From Streptomyces sp. NBC_01237 (GTDB lineage Bacteria > Actinomycetota > Actinomycetes > Streptomycetales > Streptomycetaceae), in contig NZ_CP108508.1 of the NCBI RefSeq assembly GCF_035917275.1, positions 3,224,001-3,288,000 of the forward strand: 64,000 nt of DNA, written 5' to 3'. Shown here one piece after another: positions 14,932-24,804 of the stretch. The translations under genes were made by a program, and so were the position numbers. Within the stretch, counting starts at the first letter, position 1. Each line of letters starts with the position of its first letter. The notes below the pieces were generated by a model that was given only the letters and a program-made list of their open reading frames with translations, was not told where the DNA came from and did no database searches.

Positions 14932-16653
14932 ATGGATGTCACGCCGCAGCAGGACCCGGAGCCCCGCCAGCCGCCCGAGCCGTCCCCCTACCCGCCGGAG
15001 CCCGAAGGCGCGAGGGATCTCCCTCCCCACGCCACGGAGCCCGAAGGCGCGACCGCGGTCCCGCCGCCGCCTCCCACGCTCCGTACGACGCTGCGCAGGG
15101 CCGCGCTCGGCACGGTGGCCGCGGCCGTACTGGTCGCCGGTGCGGTGGTGGCCGTTCCGGACGGCGACCGGGACGCGGGCCCGAAGGTGCCGGGGCCGGC
15201 CGAGCGGGCCCGTGCGGCGGCGACCGCGGGTTCCCCGGCCTCGCTCTCCGACCTGACCGCGCTGATCGGGGACCGGCAGAAGTGGGTGGATGAGCATCCG
15301 ACCGACGCACCGTCGTGGGCGCTGCTCGGTACGGCGTACGTGGAGTGGGGGCAGCGGTCCGCGGACACGGCGTACTACGCGCGGGCCGAGGAGGCCCTGA
15401 AGCGGTCGCTGGAGGCCCTGGCCGGTGAACGCGGCAACGGGGAGGCCTGGGTGGGCCTGGCCGCGCTCGCCAACGCGCGGCACGACTTCGTCGCGGCGAA
15501 GCGGTGGGGCGAGACGGTACGGGCGCGCGAGCCGAAGACGTGGAGCACGTACCCGGTCCTGATCGACGCGTACAACGGCCTGGGCGACTACAAGGCCGCG
15601 GGCAGGGCGACGGAGAAGTTCGGGCAGTTGCGCAAGGGCGTTCCGGCGCTGGCCCGGACGGCCGACATGTACCGCGCCCAGGGGTGGCGCGAGGACGCCC
15701 TGGCCACCGCCCGGGAGGCGGCGGACCGGGCCACCACCCCCGCCGAGAAGGCGGCGGCCCTGCACCGCCTCGGCGACCTGGCGTGGGAGCGCGGCGAACC
15801 GGAGGAGGCGGTGGCGCAGTACGACGCGGCGCTGCGCACCGACGGCGGCCACCATGCCTCCCTGGCGGGCCGGGCCCGCGCCCTGACGGCCCTGGGCCGC
15901 ACGGACGAGGCGCTGGCCGCGTACCAGGCGGTGGTGCAGAAGCTCCCCAGCCCGGAGTACGTCCTCGAACTGGGCGAACTGTACGAGTCGTTGGGCCTGG
16001 ACGGCGACGCCCGTACCCAGTACGCGAAGGTGCGCACGCTGCTGTCACGGGCGAAGGACGCCGGGGTCAACGAGTCGCTGCTCCGGGCGCGTTACGAGAG
16101 CGACCACGGTGACGCGGACGCGGCGGTGGAGCTGCTGCGGGCGGAGTGGTCACGGCAGCACCGCAGCGCGGCGGTGGCGGACGCGCTGGGCTGGGCGCTG
16201 CACCGGTCGGGCAGTTCGCAGGAGGGGCTGGAGTACGCGCGGCGGGCCGTCGACACGGGCATCCGCAACGCCTCGTACGCGTACCACCTGGGCACGATCG
16301 AACGGGAGCTGGCCCAGTACGGGTCGGCCCGTCGTCATCTGGAGGAGTCCCTGCGCACCAACCCGTCCTTCTCCCCGCTGGCCGCGCCCCGTGCCGAGGA
16401 GGCCCTGGCGGCCCTGGGCGAGCCCGCGTCGGGCGGGCCGAAGGACATGCGGCCCGAGCCGCAGCGGTCCTCCGCGCCGGCGCCGCGGCCCGAGCCCGAA
16501 CCGGAGCCCGCGCCGACGAAGGCCGCCCCGTCGGAGCCGGCGGCCCCGTCCCCCGCCCCGTCTAAGGCGAGGCAGCACAGCCCCGAGCCGCAGCGGCCGG
16601 GCGCGGCGGGACCGCCTCCGGCGTCACCTGCGAAACCGTCCGCGTCGGGGTGA
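14932..16653 (+). CDS. Membrane-anchored TPR-repeat protein (573 aa)
   Basis: An acidic Pro/Glu N-terminus (about 50 residues) precedes a single membrane helix (AALGTVAAAVLVAGAVVAV), and the rest is predicted outside or inside depending on topology. About nine to ten tetratricopeptide repeats follow, with typical phrases such as WALLGTAYVEWGQRSADTAY, AWVGLAALANARHDFVAAKR and ASLAGRARALTALGRTDEAL. The last 100 residues are a Pro/Ala/Ser-rich tail. TPR arrays mediate protein-protein contacts; the partner is unknown. Start at 14932 (MDVTPQQ) or nine bases earlier. Confidence 0.85.
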   Translation: MDVTPQQDPEPRQPPEPSPYPPEPEGARDLPPHATEPEGATAVPPPPPTLRTTLRRAALGTVAAAVLVAGAVVAVPDGDRDAGPKVPGPAERARAAATAGSPASLSDLTALIGDRQKWVDEHPTDAPSWALLGTAYVEWGQRSADTAYYARAEEALKRSLEALAGERGNGEAWVGLAALANARHDFVAAKRWGETVRAREPKTWSTYPVLIDAYNGLGDYKAAGRATEKFGQLRKGVPALARTADMYRAQGWREDALATAREAADRATTPAEKAAALHRLGDLAWERGEPEEAVAQYDAALRTDGGHHASLAGRARALTALGRTDEALAAYQAVVQKLPSPEYVLELGELYESLGLDGDARTQYAKVRTLLSRAKDAGVNESLLRARYESDHGDADAAVELLRAEWSRQHRSAAVADALGWALHRSGSSQEGLEYARRAVDTGIRNASYAYHLGTIERELAQYGSARRHLEESLRTNPSFSPLAAPRAEEALAALGEPASGGPKDMRPEPQRSSAPAPRPEPEPEPAPTKAAPSEPAAPSPAPSKARQHSPEPQRPGAAGPPPASPAKPSASG

Positions 16654-16690
16654 CCCGCGCACCGCCGCGCACCGGCCGGGGCGCGGCGCC

Positions 16691-18064
16691 CTACCAGGGA
16701 AGCTCCCGCAGCTGCTGCACACACAGCACGACGAACAGCAGACCGGCCGCCACGAGCATCGTGTTGCTGAGGAGGCCGTTGCGCCATTCCCTCGGTGTAC
16801 GCGAGGAGTTGAGCAGCCACACCAGCGTGAGCGCCAGGAAGGGCATGAAGAACGCGCCGAGCACTCCGTACACGACGACCAGTCCGAACGGCTGGTCCAG
16901 CCAGAGCAGCGTCATCGGCGGGAACGTCAGCCACAGCAGATACGCCCGGAAGGGGAGGGAGTGCTCCTTCGTCCCGGCCGCCACCTCCTCCACCGTGCTC
17001 GCGCCGTCCCCGGCTCCCGCCCCCTCGCGCCGGAAGCGGTCGACGAAGTCGGCGAACATCAGGCTCACGCCGTTCCACACCCCGATGAGGGAGGAGAAGG
17101 ACGTGGCGAAGAAGCCGACCAGGAACAGCTTGGCGGTCGTCGCGCCGTAGCGGTCCTCAAGGATCACGCCGAGGTCGATCAGGCCCCGGTCCCCCTTGGT
17201 GAGGGCGATGTGGGAGGAGTGCAGCAGCTCCGCGCCGACGACCAGCATCGCCACGACGAAGATGCCGGTGGTGATGTAGGCGACCCGGTTGTCGAGGCGC
17301 ATCACCTTCATCCAGGAGGAGTTGGTCCAGCCCTTGGCGTTCACCCAGTAGCCGTACGCCGCCATGGTGATCGTGCCGCCGACGCCGCCGATCAGCCCGA
17401 GGGTGTAGAGGAGCGAGCCGTCCGGGAGCACGGGGGCCAGCCCCGCGAAGGACGCGCCGACATCGGGGCCGACGCGTACGGCGACGTACACGACCACCAC
17501 GAACATCACGCCGATGAGGACGGTCATGACCTTCTCGAAGACGGCGTAGCGGTTGAACCAGACGAAGGCCAGACCGATCAGGCCCGTGATGATCGCCCAT
17601 GTCTTGAGGTTCGGACCGTCCGGGAACAGCGCGACGATGGGCAGGGCGGACGACGACATGGCCGTCGCGCCGTAGATGAAGCCCCAGACGACGACGTAGA
17701 TCGCGAAGTAGACGGTGGTCCACGGGCCGAGGCTGCGCCACCCGTCGAAGAGGGTCCGCCCGGTGGCGAGATGCCAGCGGCCGGCCGCCTCGGCCAGGGA
17801 GATCTTGACGACGCAGCCGATGACGGCGGCCCACATCAGGGTGTAGCCGAACTTGCTGCCCGCGATCAGCGTCGCGACGAGGTCACCGGCTCCGACCCCG
17901 GTCGCCGCGACGACGATGCCGGGACCGATGTACGTCCAACTCGACTTGCGCGGATGGGCATGGGGCGTGTCGGCACCACTGCCGGTGACGGTGCCGCCGC
18001 CGGTATCGGTGCCGGCACCGCTTCCGGTACCGCTGCCGATGCCGCTGTCGGTCGCTTCTGCCAT
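16691..18064 (-). CDS. NRAMP-related membrane transporter with atypical metal site (457 aa)
   Basis: A polytopic protein of about eleven helices after a 30-residue Gly/Ser/Thr-rich N-terminus. The NRAMP fold is recognisable (IGPGIVVAATGVGAGDLVAT in helix 1, GRWHLATGRTLFDGW, ATAMSSSALPIVALFPDGPN). However, the helix-1 DPGN metal motif of true Mn/Fe NRAMPs is replaced by a Gly-rich GVGAGD, and the helix-6 MPH motif is not seen (TMAAYGYWVNAKGW sits there). The substrate is therefore uncertain; it belongs to the NRAMP-related group for which Mg, Al or other solutes have been shown in some members. Convergent with the TPR gene. Confidence 0.8.
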   Translation of the reverse strand: MAEATDSGIGSGTGSGAGTDTGGGTVTGSGADTPHAHPRKSSWTYIGPGIVVAATGVGAGDLVATLIAGSKFGYTLMWAAVIGCVVKISLAEAAGRWHLATGRTLFDGWRSLGPWTTVYFAIYVVVWGFIYGATAMSSSALPIVALFPDGPNLKTWAIITGLIGLAFVWFNRYAVFEKVMTVLIGVMFVVVVYVAVRVGPDVGASFAGLAPVLPDGSLLYTLGLIGGVGGTITMAAYGYWVNAKGWTNSSWMKVMRLDNRVAYITTGIFVVAMLVVGAELLHSSHIALTKGDRGLIDLGVILEDRYGATTAKLFLVGFFATSFSSLIGVWNGVSLMFADFVDRFRREGAGAGDGASTVEEVAAGTKEHSLPFRAYLLWLTFPPMTLLWLDQPFGLVVVYGVLGAFFMPFLALTLVWLLNSSRTPREWRNGLLSNTMLVAAGLLFVVLCVQQLRELPW

Positions 18065-18149
18065 CGCCGACGTCCTCCCGCTCGTCCCCGGATGTGATCC
18101 AGCTCACCAAAGCGGGAGTGCGGGCGTTGCGCAAGGGGGCCGCACGCGA

Positions 18150-18185
18150 GGGGCGGGGCACCCGGTCCTCCGGTTGCCCCGCCCC
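18150..18185 (-). terminator. Terminator hairpin after hppD
   Basis: GGGGCGGGGCACCCGG (18150-18165) pairs with CCGGTTGCCCCGCCCC (18170-18185) with one mismatch around a TCCT loop. It starts 31 bases beyond the hppD stop and lies before the NRAMP-related gene on the same strand. Confidence 0.75.
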
Positions 18186-18215
18186 GTACCGCGGTCCCTG
18201 CCGTTCGCCGTACGG

Positions 18216-19969
<1,754 letters not shown>

Positions 19970-19972
19970 CGT

Positions 19973-20620
19973 GTGAGCTTCTGGGAGTACCTGAGCACTC
20001 GGCACCAACAGCTTCTCACCGACGCGTTCCAGCACGTCAGCGCCGTGTTCCAGTGCATGGTCATCGCGACCGCGCTCGGGGTCCTGATCGGTGTGGTCAC
20101 CTATCGCAGCGGCTGGGCCGGTTCGCTGGCCATCACCTCGACGGCGACGGTCCTCACCATCCCCTCCCTCGCCGCGATCGGTCTGCTGATCCCGCTGGTC
20201 GGGCTGGGCGTCGCCCCCACCGTCATCACCCTGACGATGTACGGGCTGCTGCCCATCGTCCGCAACTCCATCGTGGGGCTGCGCGGCGTCGACCCCTCGC
20301 TGGTCGACGCGGCGAAGGGCATCGGGATGTCACGGTTCGCCCGGCTGCGCAAGGTGGAGCTGCCGCTCGCCTGGCCGCCGATCCTCACCGGAATCCGGGT
20401 CTCCACGCAGATGCTGATGGGGATCGCCGCCATCGCCGCGTACGCCTCCGGGCCCGGCCTCGGCAATGAGATCTTCCGCGGTATCGCCTCGCTGGGCAGC
20501 GCCAACGCCATCAACCAGGTCCTCGCGGGCACGCTCGGCATCGTCGTTCTCGCCCTGCTCTTCGACGCCGCGTACGTGCTGCTCGGACGGCTCACCATCC
20601 CCAGGGGGATCCGTGTCTGA
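19973..20620 (+). CDS. Quaternary-amine ABC transporter permease, OpuCB/OpuBB type (215 aa)
   Basis: A membrane subunit for import of glycine betaine, choline or carnitine-like osmoprotectants. Five to six helices are visible, with the coupling-helix signature DAAKGIGMSRFARLRKVELP and GTLGIVVLALLFDAAYVLLG. The GTG start at 19973 follows GAGGAG. Stop overlaps the GTG of the ATPase gene by 8 bases, so the two are translationally coupled. First gene of a permease-ATPase-permease-binding protein operon. Confidence 0.93.
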   Translation: MSFWEYLSTRHQQLLTDAFQHVSAVFQCMVIATALGVLIGVVTYRSGWAGSLAITSTATVLTIPSLAAIGLLIPLVGLGVAPTVITLTMYGLLPIVRNSIVGLRGVDPSLVDAAKGIGMSRFARLRKVELPLAWPPILTGIRVSTQMLMGIAAIAAYASGPGLGNEIFRGIASLGSANAINQVLAGTLGIVVLALLFDAAYVLLGRLTIPRGIRV

Positions 20621-21959
20621 GACCGAGTCCGGGCCTCCCTTCGAGACCCCCTTCGGGGCCGAGGAGAACGACGGGTCCGAACGGACCGACGGGGCCCGGC
20701 GGAGGGACGGGGCCGACGGGAGCGGGGGGACCTCCACGGCCACCTCCGGGGCCACCATCCAGCTGGAGGAACTGACCAAGATCTACCCCGGCAACCCCAA
20801 CCCGGCCGTCGAGAACGTCTCCATGGACATCAAGGCCGGTGAGACCGTGATCTTCGTGGGGCCGTCCGGCTGCGGCAAGTCCACCACCCTGAAGATGATC
20901 AACCGGCTGATCGAGCCGTCCTCCGGCCGAATAAGGATCAACGACGAGGACGTCACCGACATCGACCCGGTGAAGCTGCGCCGCAAGATCGGGTACGCGA
21001 TCCAGTCGTCCGGGCTCTTCCCGCACATGACGGTCGCCGAGAACATCGCCCTCGTACCGAAGATGGTCGGCTGGTCCAAGTCCCGGGTGAAGGACCGGGT
21101 GGAGGAGATGCTCGACCTGGTGGGGCTGGACCCGCGCGAGTTCCACGGGCGCTACCCGCGCCAGCTGTCCGGCGGGCAGCAGCAGCGGGTGGGGGTCGCA
21201 CGGGCGCTGGCGGCCGATCCCCCGGTGCTGCTGATGGACGAGCCGTTCGGCGCGGTCGACCCGATCACCCGCGACCACCTCCAGGACGAGCTGATCCGGC
21301 TCCAGCACGAGCTGCACAAGACGATCGTGTTCGTCACCCACGACTTCGACGAGGCGATCAAGCTGGGCGACCGGATCGCGGTGCTGCGCGAGCGTTCGCA
21401 CATCGCGCAGTTCGACACCCCGGAGGCGATCCTCACCAACCCGACGGACGACTTCGTCTCCGGGTTCGTGGGCGCGGGCGCCGCGCTCAAACGCCTCAAC
21501 CTGACGCGCGTACGGGATGTGGGCATCGCCGACTTCCCGACGGTGACCGTCGACGACCCGCTCCAGTCGATCTTCAACAAGCTGCGCAGCGGCCCGCACA
21601 ACGAGCTGTTGATGCTGGACCGCAGGAACCGCCCGTACAAGTGGCTGCGGCGCGGCGACCTGATGCGGGCCCGCGGCTCACTGGCCCGCGCCGGGCAGTT
21701 GGTGCACGACACGGTGACCCGGGACGCCACCCTGCACGACGCGCTGGAGGCGGTGCTGACCGACAGCGGGGGGCGGGTCGCGGTGACCGGGCGGCGCGGC
21801 GAGTTCATCGGCGTCGTCGACATGCACACCCTCATGGACAACGTGCAGGAGCTCCTGGAGGCCGACCGGCTCACCGCCATGGAGCACCAGCACCATCTGG
21901 AGGACCTGCGCACCCACCGGACCGAGCAGGAGCTGGAGGGGGGTGGCGGCGGCGTATGA
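20613..21959 (+). CDS. Quaternary-amine ABC transporter ATPase with CBS domains, OpuCA/ProV type (448 aa)
   Basis: The GTG at 20613 overlaps the permease stop and begins a 48-residue acidic, Gly-rich leader. Walker A is GPSGCGKST (residues 83-91), the signature is LSGGQQQRVGVARAL, and Walker B is VLLMDEPFGAVDP, followed by FVTHDFDEAIKLGDRI. The C-terminal 150 residues contain two CBS-like units (VTVDDPLQSIFNKL, TRDATLHDALEAVL), which in OpuA-type transporters sense ionic strength. Ends by ATGA overlap with the second permease. Confidence 0.95.
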   Translation: MSETESGPPFETPFGAEENDGSERTDGARRRDGADGSGGTSTATSGATIQLEELTKIYPGNPNPAVENVSMDIKAGETVIFVGPSGCGKSTTLKMINRLIEPSSGRIRINDEDVTDIDPVKLRRKIGYAIQSSGLFPHMTVAENIALVPKMVGWSKSRVKDRVEEMLDLVGLDPREFHGRYPRQLSGGQQQRVGVARALAADPPVLLMDEPFGAVDPITRDHLQDELIRLQHELHKTIVFVTHDFDEAIKLGDRIAVLRERSHIAQFDTPEAILTNPTDDFVSGFVGAGAALKRLNLTRVRDVGIADFPTVTVDDPLQSIFNKLRSGPHNELLMLDRRNRPYKWLRRGDLMRARGSLARAGQLVHDTVTRDATLHDALEAVLTDSGGRVAVTGRRGEFIGVVDMHTLMDNVQELLEADRLTAMEHQHHLEDLRTHRTEQELEGGGGGV

Positions 21960-22822
21960 GTCCCAGCCATCCGGGGTCTCCCGAGCCCGGCGTGTCCAAG
22001 ACACGGCCGCCGGGCGAACACGACGTCAAGGGGCACGCCTTCCGCGACGAGGAGTCGGAGCCCTCGCCCCCGCCCGCCGGTCCGCCGCGCCGGATCAGCT
22101 GGCGCAAGCTGGTGGTGCTGCCTGCCGTGCTGGCGGTCGTCCTGGCGATCACCTACATGTGGATCACCAACATCCAGCTCGACTCGATCGCGGAGAACTC
22201 GCTGTCCGGCGGGAATGTGCAGCTGCGGCTGTGGCAGCACATCAGGCTGACGGCGATCTCCACCTTCTGGGTGCTGATCATCGCGATCCCGCTCGGCATC
22301 GCCCTGACCCGGCGCGGGCTCAGCAAGGGCGCCCCGGTGGTCACGGCGATCGCCAACATCGGGCAGGCCACCCCGGCGATCGGTCTGCTGGCACTGCTGG
22401 TGATCTGGCTGGGCATCGGCCCGTCGACGGCGATCGTGGGCATGGTGATCTACGCGGTGCTGCCGGTGCTGTCCAACACGGTGGCCGGCCTCAAGGCGAT
22501 CGACCCGACGCTCGTGGAGGCATCGCGCGGGATCGGGATGTCGGGGCTCGGGACGCTGCGGAAGGTGGAGCTGCCGCTCGCCGTTCCGCTGATCCTGGCG
22601 GGGGTGCGGACGGCGCTGGTGCTCAATGTGGGTACGGCGACGCTGGCCACGTTCGGCGGGGGCGGCGGACTCGGTGACCTGATCACCTCGGGCATCCAGA
22701 CACAGCGGATGCCGGTGCTGGTGCTGGGGTCCGTACTCACGGTGGTGCTGGCGCTGCTGGTGGACTGGATGGCCTCGCTGGTCGAGCTGTCGCTCACGCC
22801 GCGCGGTCTGGAGGCGCCGTGA
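21956..22822 (+). CDS. Quaternary-amine ABC transporter permease 2 (288 aa)
   Basis: After a polar N-terminus of about 45 residues come six membrane helices. Key segments are WVLIIAIPLGIALTRRG, ANIGQATPAIGLLALLVIW and the coupling helix ASRGIGMSGLGTLRKVELP, matching the first permease. The ATG at 21956 overlaps the ATPase stop (ATGA), and the stop overlaps the start region of the binding-protein gene. In OpuC-like systems two different permeases form the channel. Confidence 0.93.
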   Translation: MSPSHPGSPEPGVSKTRPPGEHDVKGHAFRDEESEPSPPPAGPPRRISWRKLVVLPAVLAVVLAITYMWITNIQLDSIAENSLSGGNVQLRLWQHIRLTAISTFWVLIIAIPLGIALTRRGLSKGAPVVTAIANIGQATPAIGLLALLVIWLGIGPSTAIVGMVIYAVLPVLSNTVAGLKAIDPTLVEASRGIGMSGLGTLRKVELPLAVPLILAGVRTALVLNVGTATLATFGGGGGLGDLITSGIQTQRMPVLVLGSVLTVVLALLVDWMASLVELSLTPRGLEAP

Positions 22823-23796
22823 TGCGCCGGCCCGGGGCCGGTCTGCCGGTCGTCCTGGCCCTGTCGCTGGTGCTCGCCGGGTGCGGGCTGAAGAGCGGCT
22901 CCCCGATGGTGGACGACGTGGCGCCGGGATCGGTCGGCCGGGGCGAGCCGCTCAAGGGTGCCTCCCTGACGGTCACCTCGAAGAACTTCAGCGAGAACAT
23001 CATCCTGGGCCAGATGATCGGCCTGGTGTTCGAGGCGGCCGGTGCGGAAGTCCTGGACCGGACGAACCTGCCGGGCTCGATCAGTGCGCGCGAGGCGATC
23101 GTCAAGGGCGACGCCGATGCGATGTACGAGTACACGGGCACCGCCTGGATCACGTATCTCGGTCACGCCGAGCCGATCATCGATCCGCTGAAGCAGTGGG
23201 AGGCGGTCCGGGACGAGGACCGGAAGAACGGGGTGACCTGGCTTCCGCAGTCGACCCTCAACAACACATACGCGCTGGCCATCAGCAAGAAGAACAACGC
23301 GAAGTACAAGCTGAAGACCCTCTCGGACGTCGCCGCGCTGGCGAGGAAGGACCCGAACGCGGTCTCGATCTGCGTGGAGAACGAGTTCGCCGCCCGCGAC
23401 GACGGGCTGCCCGGCATGCAGAAGGCGTACGGGATGTCGATCCCGGCCTCCCACATCCGGAAGATGGACGCCGGGATCATCTACACCCAGGTCTCCAAGT
23501 CCAGCTCCTGCCTGCTGGGCGAGGTGTTCACCACGGACGGCCGGATCAAGGCGATGGACCTGGACGTGCTCCGGGACAACAAGCACTTCTTCCCCAACTA
23601 CAACGCGGCCCCCGTCATCCACACGGCGACCTTCGAGAAGTACCCGGAGATCGCGGGGCTGCTGGACCCGGTCAGCAGGAAGCTGACGACAGAGGTCGCA
23701 CAGGTGCTCAACGCGAAGGTGGACGTGGACGGGGAGGACCCGCACGAGGTGGCCAAGGAGTGGCTGGTGGCGGAGGGGTTCATCGAGGAGGGGTGA
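22822..23796 (+). CDS. Osmoprotectant-binding lipoprotein, OpuCC/OsmF type (324 aa)
   Basis: A lipoprotein signal (two Arg, VVLALSLVLAGC, lipid Cys21) is followed by an OpuAC-type ligand-binding domain: TVTSKNFSENIILGQMIGLV, SISAREAIVKGDADAMYEYT and GTAWITYLGH, then KDPNAVSICVENEF. A WLPQSTLNNTYALAI segment supplies aromatic residues typical of the quaternary-ammonium cage region. The ATG at 22822 is well spaced from GGAGG; the in-frame GTG three bases earlier is an alternative. Last gene of the operon. Confidence 0.93.
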   Translation: MRRPGAGLPVVLALSLVLAGCGLKSGSPMVDDVAPGSVGRGEPLKGASLTVTSKNFSENIILGQMIGLVFEAAGAEVLDRTNLPGSISAREAIVKGDADAMYEYTGTAWITYLGHAEPIIDPLKQWEAVRDEDRKNGVTWLPQSTLNNTYALAISKKNNAKYKLKTLSDVAALARKDPNAVSICVENEFAARDDGLPGMQKAYGMSIPASHIRKMDAGIIYTQVSKSSSCLLGEVFTTDGRIKAMDLDVLRDNKHFFPNYNAAPVIHTATFEKYPEIAGLLDPVSRKLTTEVAQVLNAKVDVDGEDPHEVAKEWLVAEGFIEEG

Positions 23797-23843
23797 CGGG
23801 GAGACCGGCCATGAGTTCCAAAGAACACGCTGCAAAGAACCTG

Positions 23844-23872
23844 TTGCAAAGGAGTCTTTGTAACTCTACAGT
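23844..23872 (+). promoter_or_regulatory. Promoter and overlapping operator of the ArsR-like regulator
   Basis: TTGCAA (23844-23849) and TACAGT (23867-23872) are separated by exactly 17 bases, a good vegetative promoter. Only six bases follow before the ATG at 23879, so the transcript would be leaderless. An inverted repeat TTGCAAAG-GAGT-CTTTGTAA (23844-23863, one mismatch) overlaps the -35 and spacer, with an extra half-site TGCAAAG at 23831; this is the expected place for autorepression. Confidence 0.6.
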
Positions 23873-23878
23873 TGCGGC

Positions 23879-24493
23879 ATGGCAGAGAACGAGGCCGACC
23901 GGGACGCCCGGCCGACCGGCACCCCGAACATCCACACGGTGGACGCCCGCACCCTGCGCGGGCTGGCCCACCCCCTGCGACTGCGACTGCTGAGCACCCT
24001 GCGGGAGTTCGGTCCGGCCACCGCGTCCGGCCTCGCGGACCGGCTCGGTGAATCCAGCGGCGCCACCAGCTACCACCTGCGCCAACTGGCCTCGTACGAC
24101 TTCGTGGAGGACGCCCCGGAGCTCGGCAAGGGGCGCGAGCGGTGGTGGCGGGCCGTCCATCTGGGCACGGCGTTCGACAGGAGCGCGGACTTCCTCCGCG
24201 ACCCGAATCCGGAGGTGCGCGAGGCCATCGGGGTCGTCCTGCGCGAGGTCACCACCTCGCACACCCAGGAACTCGACACCTGGCTCGGCACGATGCACGA
24301 GTGGTCCGAGGAGTGGCAGCACAGCTGGGACGTCAGCGACTTCAAGGTGCGCCTCACTCCCGAACTCTCCCTGGAACTGGCCGAGAAGATCCATGAACTC
24401 ATCGAGAGCTACCGGGGCCGGGTCCCCGAAGGCACCGAGGGATCGGCCACCGTCCGCAGTCATGTGCACGTCTTCCCGCGCCGCTCCGACTGA
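23879..24493 (+). CDS. ArsR-like helix-turn-helix transcriptional regulator (204 aa)
   Basis: A winged-helix domain occupies residues about 20-95: TLRGLAHPLRLRLLSTLREF, GPATASGLADRLGESSGATS, YHLRQLASYDFVEDA, GRERWWRAVHLG. No metal-binding Cys pair is present, so it is not a classical metal sensor. The rest is helical and acidic. It resembles regulators that sit beside MFS genes and control them, and here a small gene and then an MFS gene follow on the same strand. No Shine-Dalgarno lies within reach of the ATG, consistent with a leaderless mRNA. Confidence 0.88.
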   Translation: MAENEADRDARPTGTPNIHTVDARTLRGLAHPLRLRLLSTLREFGPATASGLADRLGESSGATSYHLRQLASYDFVEDAPELGKGRERWWRAVHLGTAFDRSADFLRDPNPEVREAIGVVLREVTTSHTQELDTWLGTMHEWSEEWQHSWDVSDFKVRLTPELSLELAEKIHELIESYRGRVPEGTEGSATVRSHVHVFPRRSD

Positions 24494-24610
24494 GCCGACG
24501 CACCGCGTGAGCCGAACCTGCCGCGGTACCGGCGTACCGCCTGAGCCGACCCCGCCGCCGCGCTGACGCACCGCCCCTGCCGCCCCGTCGACTGAAGGGA
24601 TCACACCGCC

Positions 24611-24802
24611 ATGCACTCCGACATCCACTCCCTCCTGCACACCTACCACTCCGCCGAACTGCACCGCGATGCCACGGCGATCCGGCCGGTCCGTCAGGGC
24701 CTGAAGACCCAAGTGGGCTGGAGGCTGGTCGAGTTCGGCCTCCGCCTGGTCCAGGAGCGGCCCGCCCCCGCGGTGGTGCGGCGCATGCCGCGTACCGCGT
24801 AA
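24611..24802 (+). CDS. Small conserved protein (63 aa)
   Basis: A short basic protein with a helical opening (IHSLLHTYHSAELHRDATAI) and a basic C-terminus. It lies between the regulator and the MFS gene, 2 bases before the latter's first ATG, with GAAGGG upstream of its own ATG. Small proteins of this kind beside ArsR-MFS pairs are frequent in Streptomyces, but the function is unknown. Confidence 0.6.
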   Translation: MHSDIHSLLHTYHSAELHRDATAIRPVRQGLKTQVGWRLVEFGLRLVQERPAPAVVRRMPRTA

Positions 24803-24804
24803 CC

